A stretch of DNA of 64,000 nucleotides from Halofilum ochraceum (GTDB taxonomy: Bacteria > Pseudomonadota > Gammaproteobacteria > XJ16 > Halofilaceae), in NCBI RefSeq assembly GCF_001614315.2, contig NZ_LVEG02000014.1, positions 34,688 through 98,687 of the forward strand, in the 5' to 3' direction. Positions within the stretch are counted from its first letter, which is position 1. Each line of letters opens with the position of its first letter. Shown piece after piece: positions 56,003-64,000 of this stretch. Position numbers and translations under genes: made by a program. The notes beneath the pieces were generated by a model. That model ran no database searches, had not been told where the DNA came from, and was given only the letters and a program-made list of their open reading frames with translations.

Positions 56003-57581
56003 GTGCTATCCCGCGTGGATCCGCGCACTGCTTGATCCCGGTCCTTATCCGCATCCCGTGGATCAGGTCGAGGTGGTGGAGACGCATATCTCCTGGGTGC
56101 TGCTCGCAGGGGCGCATGCCTACAAGTTCAAGAAACCGGTCGATTTCGGCTTTGTCGATTTCACCACCCTGGAGCGCCGGCGCTTCTTCTGCCAGGAGGA
56201 ACTGCGTCGCAACCAGCCACTCGCGGCAGAGATCTATGAGGCCGTCATCGCCGTCTGCGGTGACCCCGCCAGTCCACAGCTGTACGAAGATGGCCATGAG
56301 CCCGGCGAGGCGTTCGAATTCGGCGTGCGGATGCGGCGTTTCGACAGCGACGCACGACTCGATCACCGGCTCGCGGCCGGCCAGGTGACCCGGGCGGAGA
56401 TGGGCGATTTCGCGCGTCGTCTCGCGCGGTTCCACGCCGAAGCCACACGGGTCGATCCGGCGTCGGCGCCGGGAACGCCCGAGGCGGTCATGGGCCCGGC
56501 ACGGGAGAATATCCGGCAGCTCGAGGCATTGCTGCAGCGGCAGCCGGAATGGTCGCCGCGGCTGGGGGCGGGTCTGCGTGCGGTTTCGGACTGGACCGAA
56601 ACGACCGGCGAGCGGCTGCGGCCAACGCTGGTCCGGCGCCGTGCCGAGGGTTTCGTCCGTGAATGCCACGGCGATCTCCATCTCGGCAATCTCGTCTGGC
56701 ACCGGGACCGCGTGATCGCGTTCGACTGTATCGAGTTCAATCCGGCCTTTTACTGGATCGACACGATCAATGAACTCGCGTTTCTGGTTATGGATACCGC
56801 CGACCGCGGGCATCCGGAACTCGCACGGCATGTCCTCAATCGCTATCTGGAGTGGAGCGGCGATTACACCGGCGTGGCGGTGCTGGATTTCTATCGGGTG
56901 TACCGGGCCATGGTGCGTGCCAAGGTCGCGGGGCTGCGCGGCCTGCAGACCCGGGCGGAAGAAGCGGAAGCGGCCGCGACGGAGGTCGCCGGCTACCTCG
57001 ACCTCGCCGAGCGCATGCTGGCACCGCGACCCACCTGGCTGGCCCTCATGCACGGGCTGTCCGGTTCCGGCAAGAGCCGGGTCAGTGGCGAGTTGATCGA
57101 AGCGGGCGACGCGATCCGCCTGCGCTCGGACGTCGAGCGCAAACGCCTGTATGGCCTCTCACCGGACGACAGCAGTGCTTCCGGCATGGCGGCGGGGATT
57201 TACACGCCGGAAGCCGGGCGGCGCACCTATGAACGGCTCCTCGAACAGGCGGGCCGGCTGCTGCACGCGGGCTGGCCCGTGGTCGTGGATGCGGCTTTCC
57301 TGACGCGGGACCAGCGCGAACCGTTTCTTGCCCTGGCGCGTGGACGCGGGGTACCCGGGGTCGTGCTGGACGTCACCGCCCCGGAAGCGGTCCTGCGGGA
57401 GCGTGTACGGGCACGCTCGCAGCGCCGCGATGATGCATCCGAGGCGGACGAAGCGGTACTCGAGCACCAGATCGATCTGCGTGAACCGGTGACGGCGGAT
57501 GAAGCGGACCGCATCGTCACCGTGGATACGACAGCGCCACGCGAGCCCAGTGCGCTGTGGGCCCGCGTCGCGGGGCAGTGA
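55992..57581 (+). CDS. Two-domain protein: APH-like kinase plus P-loop kinase
   Basis: A protein of 529 residues from MSAECYPAW (55992), overlapping the previous stop. Residues about 30-340 resemble aminoglycoside phosphotransferases, with the substrate loop VRECHGDLHLGN and FDCIEF as the metal site. Residues about 350-520 are a P-loop kinase of the gluconate-kinase/zeta-toxin-like group: LMHGLSGSGKSRVSGELI, RLRSDVERKRLYGL and VVVDAAFLTRDQR. This bifunctional arrangement occurs in many gammaproteobacteria, but the substrate is unknown. Confidence 0.85.
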   Translation: MSAECYPAWIRALLDPGPYPHPVDQVEVVETHISWVLLAGAHAYKFKKPVDFGFVDFTTLERRRFFCQEELRRNQPLAAEIYEAVIAVCGDPASPQLYEDGHEPGEAFEFGVRMRRFDSDARLDHRLAAGQVTRAEMGDFARRLARFHAEATRVDPASAPGTPEAVMGPARENIRQLEALLQRQPEWSPRLGAGLRAVSDWTETTGERLRPTLVRRRAEGFVRECHGDLHLGNLVWHRDRVIAFDCIEFNPAFYWIDTINELAFLVMDTADRGHPELARHVLNRYLEWSGDYTGVAVLDFYRVYRAMVRAKVAGLRGLQTRAEEAEAAATEVAGYLDLAERMLAPRPTWLALMHGLSGSGKSRVSGELIEAGDAIRLRSDVERKRLYGLSPDDSSASGMAAGIYTPEAGRRTYERLLEQAGRLLHAGWPVVVDAAFLTRDQREPFLALARGRGVPGVVLDVTAPEAVLRERVRARSQRRDDASEADEAVLEHQIDLREPVTADEADRIVTVDTTAPREPSALWARVAGQ

Positions 57582-58580
57582 TCAGGCGGCGCCGGCCATC
57601 GCGTCGCGCACACCCAGCGCGCGATCCCGGGTCAGGCGCGGACCATAGGTCGTGATGATGTCGGCGGACGCGCTGACCGCGAACCGCGCCGCCCGTTCAT
57701 GACTCCATCCCTGCGTCCGGCCATAGAGGAACGCCCCGGCGAACATATCGCCCGCGCCGACGGTATCGATCGCGTCGACCTGACGGCCGTCCACCGAGAA
57801 CTCCCTGTCACCATCGAAGACGACCGCGCCCTTCGGGCCGCGCGTGACGACGAATTCACGCGCGCTTGATTTGAGGGCGGTGATCGCATCCTCGACCGTT
57901 TCCGTGCCGGTGAGTTCTTTCGCCTCGTCCTCGTTCGCGAACAGCAGATCGACACCCGCGCCGATCATCTCGCGGAGCTGGACACCGAAATGGCTGACGA
58001 TGTTCGGATCCGATAGCGAGATGGCCGTGCGGACGCCGGCATCGTCGGCGATCCGGCGGGCTTCGGCGACCGCCTCGCGCGCCGTCTCCGAAGTCGCCAG
58101 ATAGCCCTCGAGATACAGATACTCCGATTCGCGGATGGCCTCGGGCACCAGTTCCGTCTTCCCGAGACTCCCGGTGATCCCGAGATAGGTGCACATCGTG
58201 CGATCGGCATCCGGCGTGACCAGTACCATGCAGCGTCCGGTGTAGCCGGGCTCCACCACCTCGTGGGCGTTGGTCTCGACGCCGTTGTCTTTCAGATCAT
58301 CCGCATACAGCCGGCCGAGATCGTCATCGGCCACCTTGCAGGTGTAGAAACCGCGGCCACCGAACTGGGCCAGGGCGATGACCGTGTTCGCGGCGGAACC
58401 GCCGGCGCTGCGATGGACGTGATGTTCATCCAGATAGACCATCATCTCCGACTGGTGATCGACGTCCACCAGCGTCATCACGCCCTTGTCGATCCCGAGA
58501 CGCTGCAGATCCTCCGGCGTCAGGCTGTACTCCATATCCACCAGCGCGTTGCCGATGCCGTAGACGTCGTATTTGCTCAT
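57582..58580 (-). CDS. Adenosine kinase (PfkB family)
   Basis: A protein of 332 residues from MSKYDVYGIGNALVD, with AGGAA upstream. PfkB motifs: VHRSAGGSAANTVIALAQFGG and the catalytic IDTVGAGDMFAGAFLYG, where the Asp is the base. The N-terminal pattern and size are those of bacterial adenosine kinases (AdoK), which turn adenosine released by AhcY into AMP. It lies one base after the convergent kinase gene and downstream of metH, in keeping with SAH recycling. Confidence 0.85.
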   Translation of the reverse strand: MSKYDVYGIGNALVDMEYSLTPEDLQRLGIDKGVMTLVDVDHQSEMMVYLDEHHVHRSAGGSAANTVIALAQFGGRGFYTCKVADDDLGRLYADDLKDNGVETNAHEVVEPGYTGRCMVLVTPDADRTMCTYLGITGSLGKTELVPEAIRESEYLYLEGYLATSETAREAVAEARRIADDAGVRTAISLSDPNIVSHFGVQLREMIGAGVDLLFANEDEAKELTGTETVEDAITALKSSAREFVVTRGPKGAVVFDGDREFSVDGRQVDAIDTVGAGDMFAGAFLYGRTQGWSHERAARFAVSASADIITTYGPRLTRDRALGVRDAMAGAA

Positions 58581-58688
58581 TCCGGTTCCTCGCTTCACCT
58601 CGTTTTATACCGACACCACCGTGAGGCCGCGCCGGCATTTCTGATTGTCTTTCGCCCCGTCAGGTAACCCCTGATCTTCGGGAATCCT

Positions 58689-58754
58689 GTAGGTCGGGCT
58701 TATAGCCCGACAGATCCGGGGCTTACGAATGTCGGGCTATAAGCCCGACCTACA
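58689..58754. repeat. Paired REP element (GTCGGGCT/AGCCCGAC type), copy 3
   Basis: tgtaggtcgggcttatagcc, spacer agatccggggcttacgaat, mirror unit gtcgggctataagcccgac with ctaca. It differs from the copy at 5771-5835 at only a few bases; both are followed by tcactcc(c/t)caac, so the repeated unit is longer than the hairpins. It lies between metH and the adenosine kinase gene. Confidence 0.88.
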
Positions 58755-58812
58755 TCACTCCTCAACGCCCTGCCTCTATGTAATACGAGTGGCCCTGACC
58801 GGCGGCACGGAG

Positions 58813-61800
58813 TCAGCCCGCCCGGCTTAACGCTTCGGCGGGCGCCTGCTCCGGGTCGTACGCCAGATTCGGCGCCAGCCAGGTCTCGGCCTCCTCGATC
58901 GACCAGCCCTTGCGTTCGGCATAGTCGAGAACCTGATCCCGCTGGATGCTGCCGAGACCGAAGTAACGCGCCTCGGGATGGCCGATATAGAAGCCGCTGA
59001 CAGAAGCCCCGGGATCCATGGCGAAACTCTCGGTCAGGCGCATGTCCGTGTGCCTCTCCACGTCGAGAAGCTGCCAGATCAACGCCTTCTCCGTGTGCTC
59101 CGGACACGCGGGATAGCCCGGCGCCGGTCGGATCCCCCGGTAACGCTCGGCGATCAGATCCTCGTTCGCCAGCGATTCATCGGGGTCGTAGCCCCACCAC
59201 TCTTGCCGCACGCGCAGATGCAGATACTCGGCGAAGGCCTCCGCGAGGCGGTCCGCGAGCGCCTCGACCAGAATCGCGTTGTAGTCATCGCCGGCCTCTT
59301 CGAAACGCTTGACGTGGTTGGCGGTCTCACGGCCCGCGGTGACCGCGAACGCCCCCATCCAGTCCGGCACCCCGGAAGCGGCCGGCGCCACGTAGTCCGC
59401 CAGGCAGAGGTTCGGCTTGCCCTGGGGCCGCTCGGTCTGCTGACGCAGGAAGTGCACCCGCATCCGTATGGCCTGGCGCGGCTCATCGGCGTAGATCGCG
59501 ACGTCGTCGCCCATGGCGCCGGCGGGGAAGATGCCTGCAACACCGCGTGGCTGCAACCAGCCCTCCGCTTCCATGCGATCCAGCATGCGCTCCGCGTCGG
59601 CGAGCAGGTTGCGTGCCGCCTCGCCTTTGTCCGGATCGTCCAGCACCTTCGGGTAACTCGCCTTGATCTGCCAGGTGTGCAGGAAGGGTGTCCAGTCGAT
59701 GTACTCGCGCAGCTCGGCCACGGAGACATCCGCCACCGGGATGACGCCCGTGCGCGCCGGCTGCTGCGGGCGGTGCTGCTCGGGGTCCCAGCTGAACGCG
59801 TTGGCGCGGGCCGTCTCGAGGTCGATGTAGGATTTGCGTTCACCGCGCCCGGCATGACGCTCGCGCTGCTTCTCCTGGTCACTGGCGATCTGCGCGATGA
59901 ATTCATCGCGTACGTCCGGATTGAGCAGCTTGCTCACGACACCCACCGCGCGTGACGCGTCCTTCACGTAGGTAACCGGCTGATCGTATTCCGGCGATAT
60001 CCGCAGCGCCGTGTGCAGCGGCGAGGTGGTCGCCCCGCCGATCAGCAGCGGCAGTTCCATACCGCGGCGCTGCATCTCCTTCGCCACCCGCACCATCTCG
60101 TCGAGCGAGGGGGTAATCAGGCCGGAGAGACCGACGATATCGGCCTCTTGCTCCACGGCCGTGTCGAGTATTTTATCCGCCGGCACCATGACGCCCAGGT
60201 CGGTGACGTCGAAGTTGTTGCATTGGAGGATGACGCCGACGATGTTCTTGCCGATATCGTGGACGTCGCCTTTCACCGTCGCCATCACGACATGACCCTT
60301 GGCCCGGTCCCCCGGTCGCTTGTCGGCCTCGATATACGGGATCAGGTAAGCGACCGCCTTCTTCATCACGCGCGCGGACTTCACGACCTGGGGCAGGAAC
60401 ATCTTGCCGGCGCCGAACAGATCGCCGACGACGTTCATGCCGTCCATCAGCGGCCCTTCGATCACATCCAGTGGGCGCTCGGCGCGCTGGCGCGCTTCCT
60501 CGACGTCTTCCTCGACGTAATCGACCACGCCGTGCACGAGCGCGTGCTCAAGGCGCTTCTCGACTACCTCCTCGCGCCATGCCGCCTGGACCTCATGGCG
60601 TTCGCCGGACTCGCGGTAGTCCTCCGCGATCTCGAGCAGCCGCTCGGTCGCATCGTCGCGGCGATTGAGAATCACATCCTCGACGCGTTCGCGCAGGTCT
60701 TCCGGGATATCGTCGTAGACCGTCAGCTGACCGGCGTTGACGATCGCCATGTCGAGGCCGGCCTGGATGGCGTGGTACAGGAATACCGAATGCATGGCCT
60801 CGCGAACCGGCTCATTGCCGCGGAACGAGAACGATACGTTCGACAGTCCGCCCGAGGTCCGCACGCCCGGCAGTTCTTCCTTGATGCGGCGGACCGCCTC
60901 GATGAAGGCATTGGCGTAGTCGTTGTGCTGCTCGATACCGGTCGCGACGGCGAAGATGTTCGCGTCGATGACGATATCGTCAGGCGCGAAGCCGGCCCGC
61001 TCGGTCAGCAGAGCAACCGCGCGTTTCGCGATCGCGACGCGCTGCTCGACGGTCTCGGCCTGCCCCTCTTCATCGAAGGCCATGACGACCACGGCCGCGC
61101 CGTAGCGGCGCACGCGGCGGGCCTGATCGAGGAACGAGTCTTCGCCCTCTTTCAGGCTCAGCGAGTTCACGATGGCGCGACCCTGGAGGCACTCGAGGCC
61201 CGCTTCCAGGATCTCCCAGCGCGACGAGTCGACCATGACCGGCACGCGGGCGATATCGGGTTCCGTCGCGACGAGATCGAGGAAATGGCGTATGCAGGCG
61301 ACGCCATCCAGGAGGCCATCGTCCATGTTGACGTCGATGATCTGGGCGCCGTCCTCGACCTGCTGGCGCGCGACTTCCAGTGCCGTCTCATAGTCCTCGG
61401 CTTCGATCAGACGCCGGAATTTCGCCGAGCCGGTCACGTTGGTGCGCTCACCGACGTTGACGAAATTCGTCTCGGGCCCGACGTTCAGCGGCTCCAGCCC
61501 GGACAGACGCAGCCGCTGCGGCGGCTGCGCCGGTTCACGCGGCGCGACACCGCGCACCGCCTCGGCGATCGCGCCAATGTGCTCGGGCGTCGTACCGCAA
61601 CAGCCGCCGATGATGTTGACCAGCCCTTCGCGGCCCCACTCGGTGATCAACTTGCCCATCGCTTCGGGGGACTGGTCGTATTCACCGAGCTCGTTCGGCA
61701 GACCCGCATTCGGATGCGCGCTGACCGGCACCTCGGCGACCCGGCCGAGCTCCTCCACATACTCGCGCAGCTGTTCCGCACCGAGCGCGCAGTTGAGCCC

Positions 61801-62520
61801 GACGCTGAACGGTTTCGCGTGGCGAACGCTGTTCCAGAAACCCTCGACCGTCTGCCCGGAGAGCGTGCGGCCGCTGGCATCGGTGATCGTGGCGGAGATC
61901 ATCACCGGCAGTCGGATACCACGCGCCTCGAAGAGATCGTCGAGCGCGTAGAGCGCGGCTTTTGCATTCAGGGTGTCGAAGATTGTCTCGACCATGATGA
62001 GATCGACACCGCCATCGAGCAGCGCCTCCGCGGCTTCGCGATAGACCTCGACGAGTTCCGGGAAGCGCACGTTGCGCTTGCTCGGATCGTTGACGTCCGG
62101 CGACAGCGAGGCCGTCCGATTGGTCGGACCCAGCACGCCCACGACCCAGCGCGGTTCGCCCGTCTCTTCGGCGACGGCATCGGCCGCGCGCCGCGCGATC
62201 CGTGCACCCTCGGCGTTGATCTCCGCCACGACCGATTCCATGGCGTAATCGGCCTGGGAGATCCGGTTGGCGTTGAACGTGTTCGTCTCGATCAGTTCGG
62301 CCCCGGCCTCGAGATAACCGCGGTGCAGGCGCTCGATGACATCCGGACGGGTCAGATTGAGCAGATCGTTGTTGCCGAACAGCTCCCCGGAACCATCGGC
62401 GAAACGCTCGCCGCGGAAATCGGCCTCCTCCAGCGGTTCGCGCTGGATCATCGTGCCCATGCCGCCGTCGAGAATGACGATCCGCTCGGCCAGGCGTTCA
62501 TGCAGTGTGTCGATATTCAT
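58813..62520 (-). CDS. metH: Cobalamin-dependent methionine synthase
   Basis: Transfers methyl from 5-methyltetrahydrofolate to homocysteine through cob(I)alamin. It has 1235 residues, close to E. coli (1227). The start [20 protein letters not shown] is preferred over an ATG four codons upstream, because GGGAG precedes it. Domains in order: homocysteine (zinc Cys in GLNCALGAE and [10 protein letters not shown]), pterin-binding ([16 protein letters not shown]), cap, B12-binding ([15 protein letters not shown], with the lower-ligand His) and SAM reactivation domain ([15 protein letters not shown]). It is 15 bases downstream of metF. Confidence 0.98.
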   Translation of the reverse strand: MNIDTLHERLAERIVILDGGMGTMIQREPLEEADFRGERFADGSGELFGNNDLLNLTRPDVIERLHRGYLEAGAELIETNTFNANRISQADYAMESVVAEINAEGARIARRAADAVAEETGEPRWVVGVLGPTNRTASLSPDVNDPSKRNVRFPELVEVYREAAEALLDGGVDLIMVETIFDTLNAKAALYALDDLFEARGIRLPVMISATITDASGRTLSGQTVEGFWNSVRHAKPFSVGLNCALGAEQLREYVEELGRVAEVPVSAHPNAGLPNELGEYDQSPEAMGKLITEWGREGLVNIIGGCCGTTPEHIGAIAEAVRGVAPREPAQPPQRLRLSGLEPLNVGPETNFVNVGERTNVTGSAKFRRLIEAEDYETALEVARQQVEDGAQIIDVNMDDGLLDGVACIRHFLDLVATEPDIARVPVMVDSSRWEILEAGLECLQGRAIVNSLSLKEGEDSFLDQARRVRRYGAAVVVMAFDEEGQAETVEQRVAIAKRAVALLTERAGFAPDDIVIDANIFAVATGIEQHNDYANAFIEAVRRIKEELPGVRTSGGLSNVSFSFRGNEPVREAMHSVFLYHAIQAGLDMAIVNAGQLTVYDDIPEDLRERVEDVILNRRDDATERLLEIAEDYRESGERHEVQAAWREEVVEKRLEHALVHGVVDYVEEDVEEARQRAERPLDVIEGPLMDGMNVVGDLFGAGKMFLPQVVKSARVMKKAVAYLIPYIEADKRPGDRAKGHVVMATVKGDVHDIGKNIVGVILQCNNFDVTDLGVMVPADKILDTAVEQEADIVGLSGLITPSLDEMVRVAKEMQRRGMELPLLIGGATTSPLHTALRISPEYDQPVTYVKDASRAVGVVSKLLNPDVRDEFIAQIASDQEKQRERHAGRGERKSYIDLETARANAFSWDPEQHRPQQPARTGVIPVADVSVAELREYIDWTPFLHTWQIKASYPKVLDDPDKGEAARNLLADAERMLDRMEAEGWLQPRGVAGIFPAGAMGDDVAIYADEPRQAIRMRVHFLRQQTERPQGKPNLCLADYVAPAASGVPDWMGAFAVTAGRETANHVKRFEEAGDDYNAILVEALADRLAEAFAEYLHLRVRQEWWGYDPDESLANEDLIAERYRGIRPAPGYPACPEHTEKALIWQLLDVERHTDMRLTESFAMDPGASVSGFYIGHPEARYFGLGSIQRDQVLDYAERKGWSIEEAETWLAPNLAYDPEQAPAEALSRAG

Positions 62521-62535
62521 GGATACTCCCATCGT

Positions 62536-63417
62536 TCAGGCGACGTGGTTCCTCTTCGCCTGTTCGGAACGCGCGCGCTCGTCGGGCAGGATGCCGATCA
62601 TGCGGCACACGGCCCGCGTCAGCGGCGCGCGGTTCATGGTGTAGAAGTGGAACTGATCGAAGCCCTCGGCCATCAGGCCCCGGCACTGGTCCGAAGCCAC
62701 GGACGCGGCGACCATATCCTGCTCGCGCGGGTCGTGTTCCAGACTGGCGAACAGCCGCTCGAGCCAGGCCGGCACGGTCGCCCCGCAGCTGCGGCTGAAC
62801 CGCGCCACCTTCGGGAAATCGGCGACGGGCAGGATGCCGGGCACGATCGGTACATCGATCCCGGCCGCGACCGCACGATCACGAAAGCGGAGGATCGTGT
62901 CGTCGTCGAAACAGAACTGCGTGATCACGCGGCTGGCACCGGCATCGACCTTGCGCTTGAGGTATTCGATATCGGCATCGGGTGACGTCGCATCGGGATG
63001 GACCTCTGGATAACCGGCAACGCTGATATCGAAATGCCCGACCTCCCGCAGCCCGGGGATCAACTCGGCCGCGCAGCCGTAACCATCGCTGCGCAGCGCA
63101 TGCCCTGGATCGTCGTCGGGCAGATCGCCTCTCAGGGCGACCAGGCGACGGACGCCGTTCTTCCAGTACCGTCGTGCGATCTGCTGGATATCGGCACGCG
63201 AAGCGCCGACACAGGTCAAATGCGCCGCGGGTGTCAGTTCCGTTTCCCGCAGGATGCGGCGAACCGTGGAATGGGTCCGCTCGCGGGTTGATCCACCCGC
63301 GCCGTAGGTCACGGAAACGAATTCCGGGCGCATCGACTCCAGGGCGACAATCGCGTCCCAGAGCCGCGTCTCCGCAGCCTCCGTGCGCGGCGGGAAGAAC
63401 TCGAAAGATACTTTCAT
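62536..63417 (-). CDS. metF: 5,10-methylenetetrahydrofolate reductase
   Basis: FAD enzyme that makes 5-methyltetrahydrofolate, the methyl donor of MetH. It has 293 residues from MKVSFEFFPPRTEAAE; an upstream extension encodes only the repeat DNA. Motifs: FVSVTYGAGGSTRERTHS, LVALRGDLP and FITQFCF-like VITQFCFDDDTI. It forms an operon with metH. Confidence 0.97.
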   Translation of the reverse strand: MKVSFEFFPPRTEAAETRLWDAIVALESMRPEFVSVTYGAGGSTRERTHSTVRRILRETELTPAAHLTCVGASRADIQQIARRYWKNGVRRLVALRGDLPDDDPGHALRSDGYGCAAELIPGLREVGHFDISVAGYPEVHPDATSPDADIEYLKRKVDAGASRVITQFCFDDDTILRFRDRAVAAGIDVPIVPGILPVADFPKVARFSRSCGATVPAWLERLFASLEHDPREQDMVAASVASDQCRGLMAEGFDQFHFYTMNRAPLTRAVCRMIGILPDERARSEQAKRNHVA

Positions 63418-63447
63418 GTTGAACGTACCTGGTTCAGCGAAATTTCT

Positions 63448-63778
63448 GAACCACGAATGAACACGAATGAACACGAATGCTGCCGCTGGGCCTGGCGGGC
63501 TCCCGGGAGCTTCGCTGAAGTGTCCGCGCGGATGAAGTCTCGTTATGAACCACAGATAGACACAGATGAACACGGATAAAAGTCAAAGACGCCGCATGGC
63601 TGACCGCGAGAACCTGATCTCGCTCCGACGCAGGTTTTGACCTTATCTGTGTCCATCCGTGTTCATCCGTGGTTCTCATCCCGGCGTCGGGATCACCAGG
63701 CTATCAGCGATAGCTCCGATCACCTTACCGGCCCCTGCGGCAGCCATTCGTGTCCATTCGTGTTCATTCGTGGTTCTT
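63448..63778. repeat. Composite nested palindrome, acacgaatg/acacagatg type, copy 2
   Basis: Outer arms: accacgaatgaacacgaatg-aacacgaatg (63450-63479) and its complement (63744-63776). Inner arms: accacagatagacacagatg-aacacggat (63549-63577) and ttatctgtgtccatccgtgt-tcatccgtggtt (63643-63674). Between them lies a diverged gggagcttcgctgaa segment shared with copy 1 at 36281-36569. It fills the 423-base gap between ahcY and metF; no gene is seen. Confidence 0.85.
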
Positions 63779-63840
63779 GAATTCAGTGGTTCCATGGACC
63801 GGAGACGGGACCCGCAGGCCCCGCCTCCGGTCGGCCCGGA

Positions 63841-64000
<160 letters not shown>

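Noticed and set aside
60013..62985. A 990-codon open frame antisense to metH/metF
   Set aside because: Shadow frame: the minus strand encodes the complete MetH domains, and the plus translation has no recognisable motif.
63418..63573. N-terminal extension of metF to 63573
   Set aside because: The extra codons translate the palindromic repeat DNA; the conserved protein starts MKVSFEFFPP at 63417.

Overview
The window is chromosomal DNA from a GC-rich gammaproteobacterium. Gene order points to the Chromatiales/Ectothiorhodospiraceae neighbourhood of the class: suhB-trmJ-cysE-iscR, queA-tgt-yajC-secD-secF, xseB-ispA-dxs, dapA-bamC, ccoNOQP-ccoI-ccoS and a methionine cycle block. The proteins are rich in Asp and Glu, which suits a salt-adapted cell. 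The species cannot be named from the sequence alone. No prophage, insertion sequence, integrase, CRISPR array or rRNA operon is visible; there is one tRNA (Leu, CAA).

Layout. 1-4.7 kb (minus strand): iscR, iscS, an IscA-family gene, ndk and the start of rlmN, preceded by cysE and trmJ. A near-canonical IscR type 1 site lies upstream of iscR, but iscU, hscB, hscA and fdx are missing. 4.9-11.5 kb: suhB, then convergent queA-tgt-yajC-secD-secF and tRNA-Leu. 11.7-16.3 kb: accessory genes, namely an orphan NarL-type response regulator, a Tat-exported Rieske-like protein with an altered cluster motif, a subtilisin fused to an HExxH zinc-protease-like domain, and a ComEA-like helix-hairpin-helix protein. 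16.5-24.8 kb: a CcsA-like protein, a CNNM/CorC protein, radA, xseB-ispA-dxs (isoprenoid supply), queD and folE2.

25.1-30.7 kb is the most interesting block. Two oxygenase genes resemble TmpA (a 2-oxoglutarate/Fe(II) enzyme usually labelled gamma-butyrobetaine hydroxylase) and TmpB (an HD-domain mixed-valent diiron oxygenase related to PhnZ). They sit with a choline/betaine-type ABC binding protein, a LysR regulator, a GntR regulator and a class II aldolase. Together they predict uptake and oxidation of 2-(trimethylammonio)ethylphosphonate to glycine betaine and phosphate, which would supply both phosphorus and an osmolyte.

30.9-47.3 kb: an EamA permease, dapA-bamC, bcp, a PIN-PhoH protein, lemA with an M48 protease, gabD, a Met/Gly-rich repeat protein of the Spy/LTxxQ type, a MATE exporter, small exported proteins, a DksA/TraR-type zinc-finger protein and a UMF1-type MFS transporter. 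47.4-54.8 kb: an Anr/FNR box followed by the complete cbb3 oxidase operon and its copper-handling assembly genes. 55-57.6 kb: an integral membrane protein of the LPG-synthase TM type and a two-domain kinase. 57.6-64 kb (minus strand): ahcY (partial), metF, metH and adenosine kinase, i.e. the activated methyl cycle.

Non-coding DNA is dominated by repeated palindromes of three types: short REP units around GTCGGGCT-AGCCCGAC; Pseudomonas-like REP pairs (gcggccttggccgc / gcgagcaagctcgc) inside roughly 275-base palindromes; and roughly 290-330-base nested palindromes built from reiterated acacgaatg and acacagatg units. These explain nearly all gaps above 300 bases.
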